This document shows, piece by piece, positions 61,745-64,000 of a stretch of 64,000 nt of DNA (its first letter is position 1; the number at the start of each line of letters is the position of its first letter). The notes under the pieces were generated by a model that was not told the origin of the DNA, did no database searches, and saw only the letters and a list, made by a program, of their open reading frames with translations. The stretch lies in assembly GCF_030463535.1 (NCBI RefSeq), contig NC_132898.1:25436662-25500661 (forward strand). The letters run 5' to 3'. Made by a program: the position numbers and the translations under genes. The stretch is from Salminus brasiliensis. Lineage: Eukaryota > Chordata > Actinopteri > Characiformes > Bryconidae.

Positions 61745-63697
61745 CTAGATGTCCTTGATCACGTCCTCCAGTTCCTCTTTTGTGTACATGTGGAAGGTCT
61801 TGCCTGGCTCTACTGTAGCAAGCTGAGAAAGATACAAATCAGAAGGATATTAAGATTAGGAAGAGATTTTCCTGCAGGTTTGTGGTCTAAACAAAAAATA
61901 AAGCCTTTTTATTGGAGGTTCGAATCTTAAGACTCCATTCACTGGCTAGAAACGCAGTCCATACAAAAGTACTTTTTTTAGGAGAAGAAGCAGGACCATG
62001 TGATATTTCCCAAAGACAAGACTTCCCATCCAAGCTCTCATATGACTTGGACCAGGCACATGTCAACTTGGTGCACCTGGTTCCATGAAGAACCATTTTC
62101 CATTTTTATAATAGAGATGTGCGACAGTGAGGAACCTTTTAATGGCTTAAAGAACGTTGTTGATTTTAAGGTTCATTACTAATTTAACGGTTCTTCACAG
62201 TCACACGTCCTACGTAAATGGTTGTATATGGAACTACTTAAAGAATCCTTGTGTAGCACCTAGTATTTTTGCAATGTGGAAAGAACATAGAAGTTGGGGA
62301 CTTCTGAAAGGCCTTTTAAAGGTCTTGTTTAGAATGCAAGCAAATCAGATAGGTTTCTTAAATCAGATCAGGTGAGCGGACTGTCCGCACTGTTAGTTGT
62401 AAGTGATCAGATCATATTTGCGTGTCCAGACAGCACAAACCTATCTGAATGGGTCGCTGTGTTAACATAGGCGAACTGCCTTTATACACTGAAGCAGGAG
62501 AGATGGAGGTCGCTCTGACACTCAAATCGGATGTCAAAAGGTTTCTTTTGGGTCAAGTACAGTGCAACAATGTGTCCATCTGTATAAATCAGACTGAAAT
62601 TTAAATGGATTTATGGATGGATTGCATTTAAATCCACATACAAAAGTAATATAGATCCAATTTTCAAAAAAAAAAAAAAAATTCATTTGGTTTTTGGCTG
62701 CCCAGACTACCAAAAATCAATCTGGATACAGTCTAGATATGCCAAAAATCGGACTTGGGCTGGCAGTCTGACCATGACCAAAGAACCTTTGGAGCACCAA
62801 TAGATTTGTAGATGACCTGAAAGCAATGTTCATCATCACATTATCAACACAAGCAAAGAAGAACTCTGAGTACTAAACCTGTGTGCATGTGTGTGCACGT
62901 TCAAAGCAAATAACTTAGTTTTGGCACTTTGCTGGTGGCAAACTAAGTCCAGTGTTTGTTAGCAACATTAGCCTAGTATCTTTTACATTCTACAATGACA
63001 GAAGATGCATGCAAACAACATGCAAAATCACAAATCAACCTGCTGTTTTGGAGTGCCGTTTTAAGGGGAGGCAATTGGGACGACATCTGGATACACACTA
63101 CCATGTATTGAGACACATGGGACAACTGTTTTTTTCCAAAATCAAGTGTATTTAAGTGTATCCTGTTTTTGTTGGAGCAACTGTATGTACTGTTATGGTA
63201 CAATAGTTGAGGTGAGTAGTTCTCCTAGATTTTTGGAGCATCTCTGTGAGGATATGACTGCATTCAGCGACAAGAGCGTTAGGGAGGTCAGGATGCAGGA
63301 TGCTTCACAGCTCAATGCTGGGGGGTTTTATACCCCTCTAGCCCATGCCTGGCATTAGACATGGTGGCAATAGGTTCATGTTTATCTGCTTCAGAGAGTA
63401 TGATTCCATTGGCTGCATTTCTTTACAGGGGCTAAGCAAGCTATGTGCGTGTGCATCCATTAGCAGGGGTGTCCACAAACATTTGGACCTAGAGTGTATC
63501 TTACTCCAGCATGAGAATTTTTCATCACAGTGTCCAGATGTTTACTACTGCTGACCAGAGTTTACAATAAAGGAAGGAGCATCTGAGGCTGAGTGCATGT
63601 TGTAGATTACCTCAATGTTAGTAGCGTTCAGCTTCTCCTCCATAACCTGTTTCAGGATGGTGAGGGAAGACTTGATGGCTTCTTTTAATGTCATGGA
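61745..63697 (-). CDS. psma5: Proteasome subunit alpha type-5, partial: last two coding exons
   Basis: Exons are 63611-63697 (29 codons, [18 protein letters not shown] to ATNIE) and 61745-61822 (25 codons and stop, [20 protein letters not shown] to KDI). These match the C-terminus of the alpha5 subunit (241 residues in human), from about residue 188. Alpha5 is one of seven subunits of the outer rings of the 20S proteasome core, which gates substrate entry. Both splice sites are canonical (GTAATC donor, CTCAG acceptor) and the frame is continuous. The N-terminal part, including the proteasome alpha signature, lies beyond the right edge. The gene follows sort1 in the same orientation with 1.9 kb between sort1 exon 1 and the psma5 stop, matching the SORT1-PSMA5 neighbourhood I recall for human. 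Confidence 0.93.
63105..63500 (-). mobile_element. MITE-family copy in the last psma5 intron
   Basis: The family interior is inverted here: TTTTATACCCCTCTAGCCCA then TGCCTGGCATTAGACATGGT, with the terminal GGGGTGTCCACAAACATTTG then GACCTAGAGTGTA at the right. The left margin has GGGACAACTG and AAAATCAAGTG. Confidence 0.6.
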
Positions 63698-64000
63698 CTG
63701 GAAAAAAATAACATACATAACAAACATAAGCACATTTAGATTGTTCTGATTGACTAGCACTTCTCAATCCCCACATAATAACATAAGAACTATTTAAGCA
63801 TTTCTATTGGTTCATTCAGCATGAAATATATATGCCACAATATAATGATCAAGGGTTGTGTCAAAAAGTGGGAAACGTCAAAAAATGGAGACTCAAGGTT
63901 TTTGCCTGACAGTAATCTGATGCCATATTAATACTTTATTACTGTATTATTATCTGCCGTTTGTACTGAGGTACATACAGTCTCAGTGTGAACAGTTAAC

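Overview
This is vertebrate nuclear DNA, almost certainly from a ray-finned fish. Five genes with canonical GT/AG introns encode typical vertebrate proteins. The spaces between exons are full of (CA)n, (TA)n and (GA)n tracts, tRNA-derived SINEs, an L2-like LINE tail and many short Tc1/mariner-type inverted-repeat elements of the kind common in teleosts. I would guess an ostariophysan, but that is inference. There are no bacterial, viral or plasmid genes.

Layout. (1) 137-6001, minus: the first 11 coding exons of rrp9, the U3 snoRNP WD40 protein; its C-terminus lies beyond the left edge. (2) 14041-16820, plus: a complete two-exon orphan class A GPCR of the GPR61/GPR62 pair, best matched to GPR61, with a possible 5' UTR exon ending near 7561. 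(3) 25580-28619, plus: a complete three-exon caveolin, closest to caveolin-2. (4) 34329-59768, minus: a complete 20-exon sortilin (sort1, 816 codons) with a 10.5 kb first intron and a long 3' UTR; its promoter side (59770-60230) is CpG-rich with four CCAAT boxes. (5) 61745 to beyond the right edge, minus: the last two coding exons of psma5, the proteasome alpha5 subunit. Exon edges were worked out by hand from splice signals and reading-frame continuity. Every junction keeps frame, and sort1 runs open from ATG to stop.

The genes are not an operon and share no pathway. From memory, GPR61, SORT1 and PSMA5 lie together on human 1p13, whereas RRP9 lies beside GPR62 on human 3p21. The window therefore mixes the two paralogous blocks and adds a caveolin that I would not expect here.

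Most of the rest is transposon debris and tandem repeats. I did not find a convincing new biological system. The items most worth a second look are the mixed synteny with the extra caveolin, an upstream ORF plus start-stop codon before the GPCR, a foldback element in a sort1 intron, two minisatellites (29 bp and 42 bp), the CCAAT array at sort1, and a dispersed repeat that I could not name.
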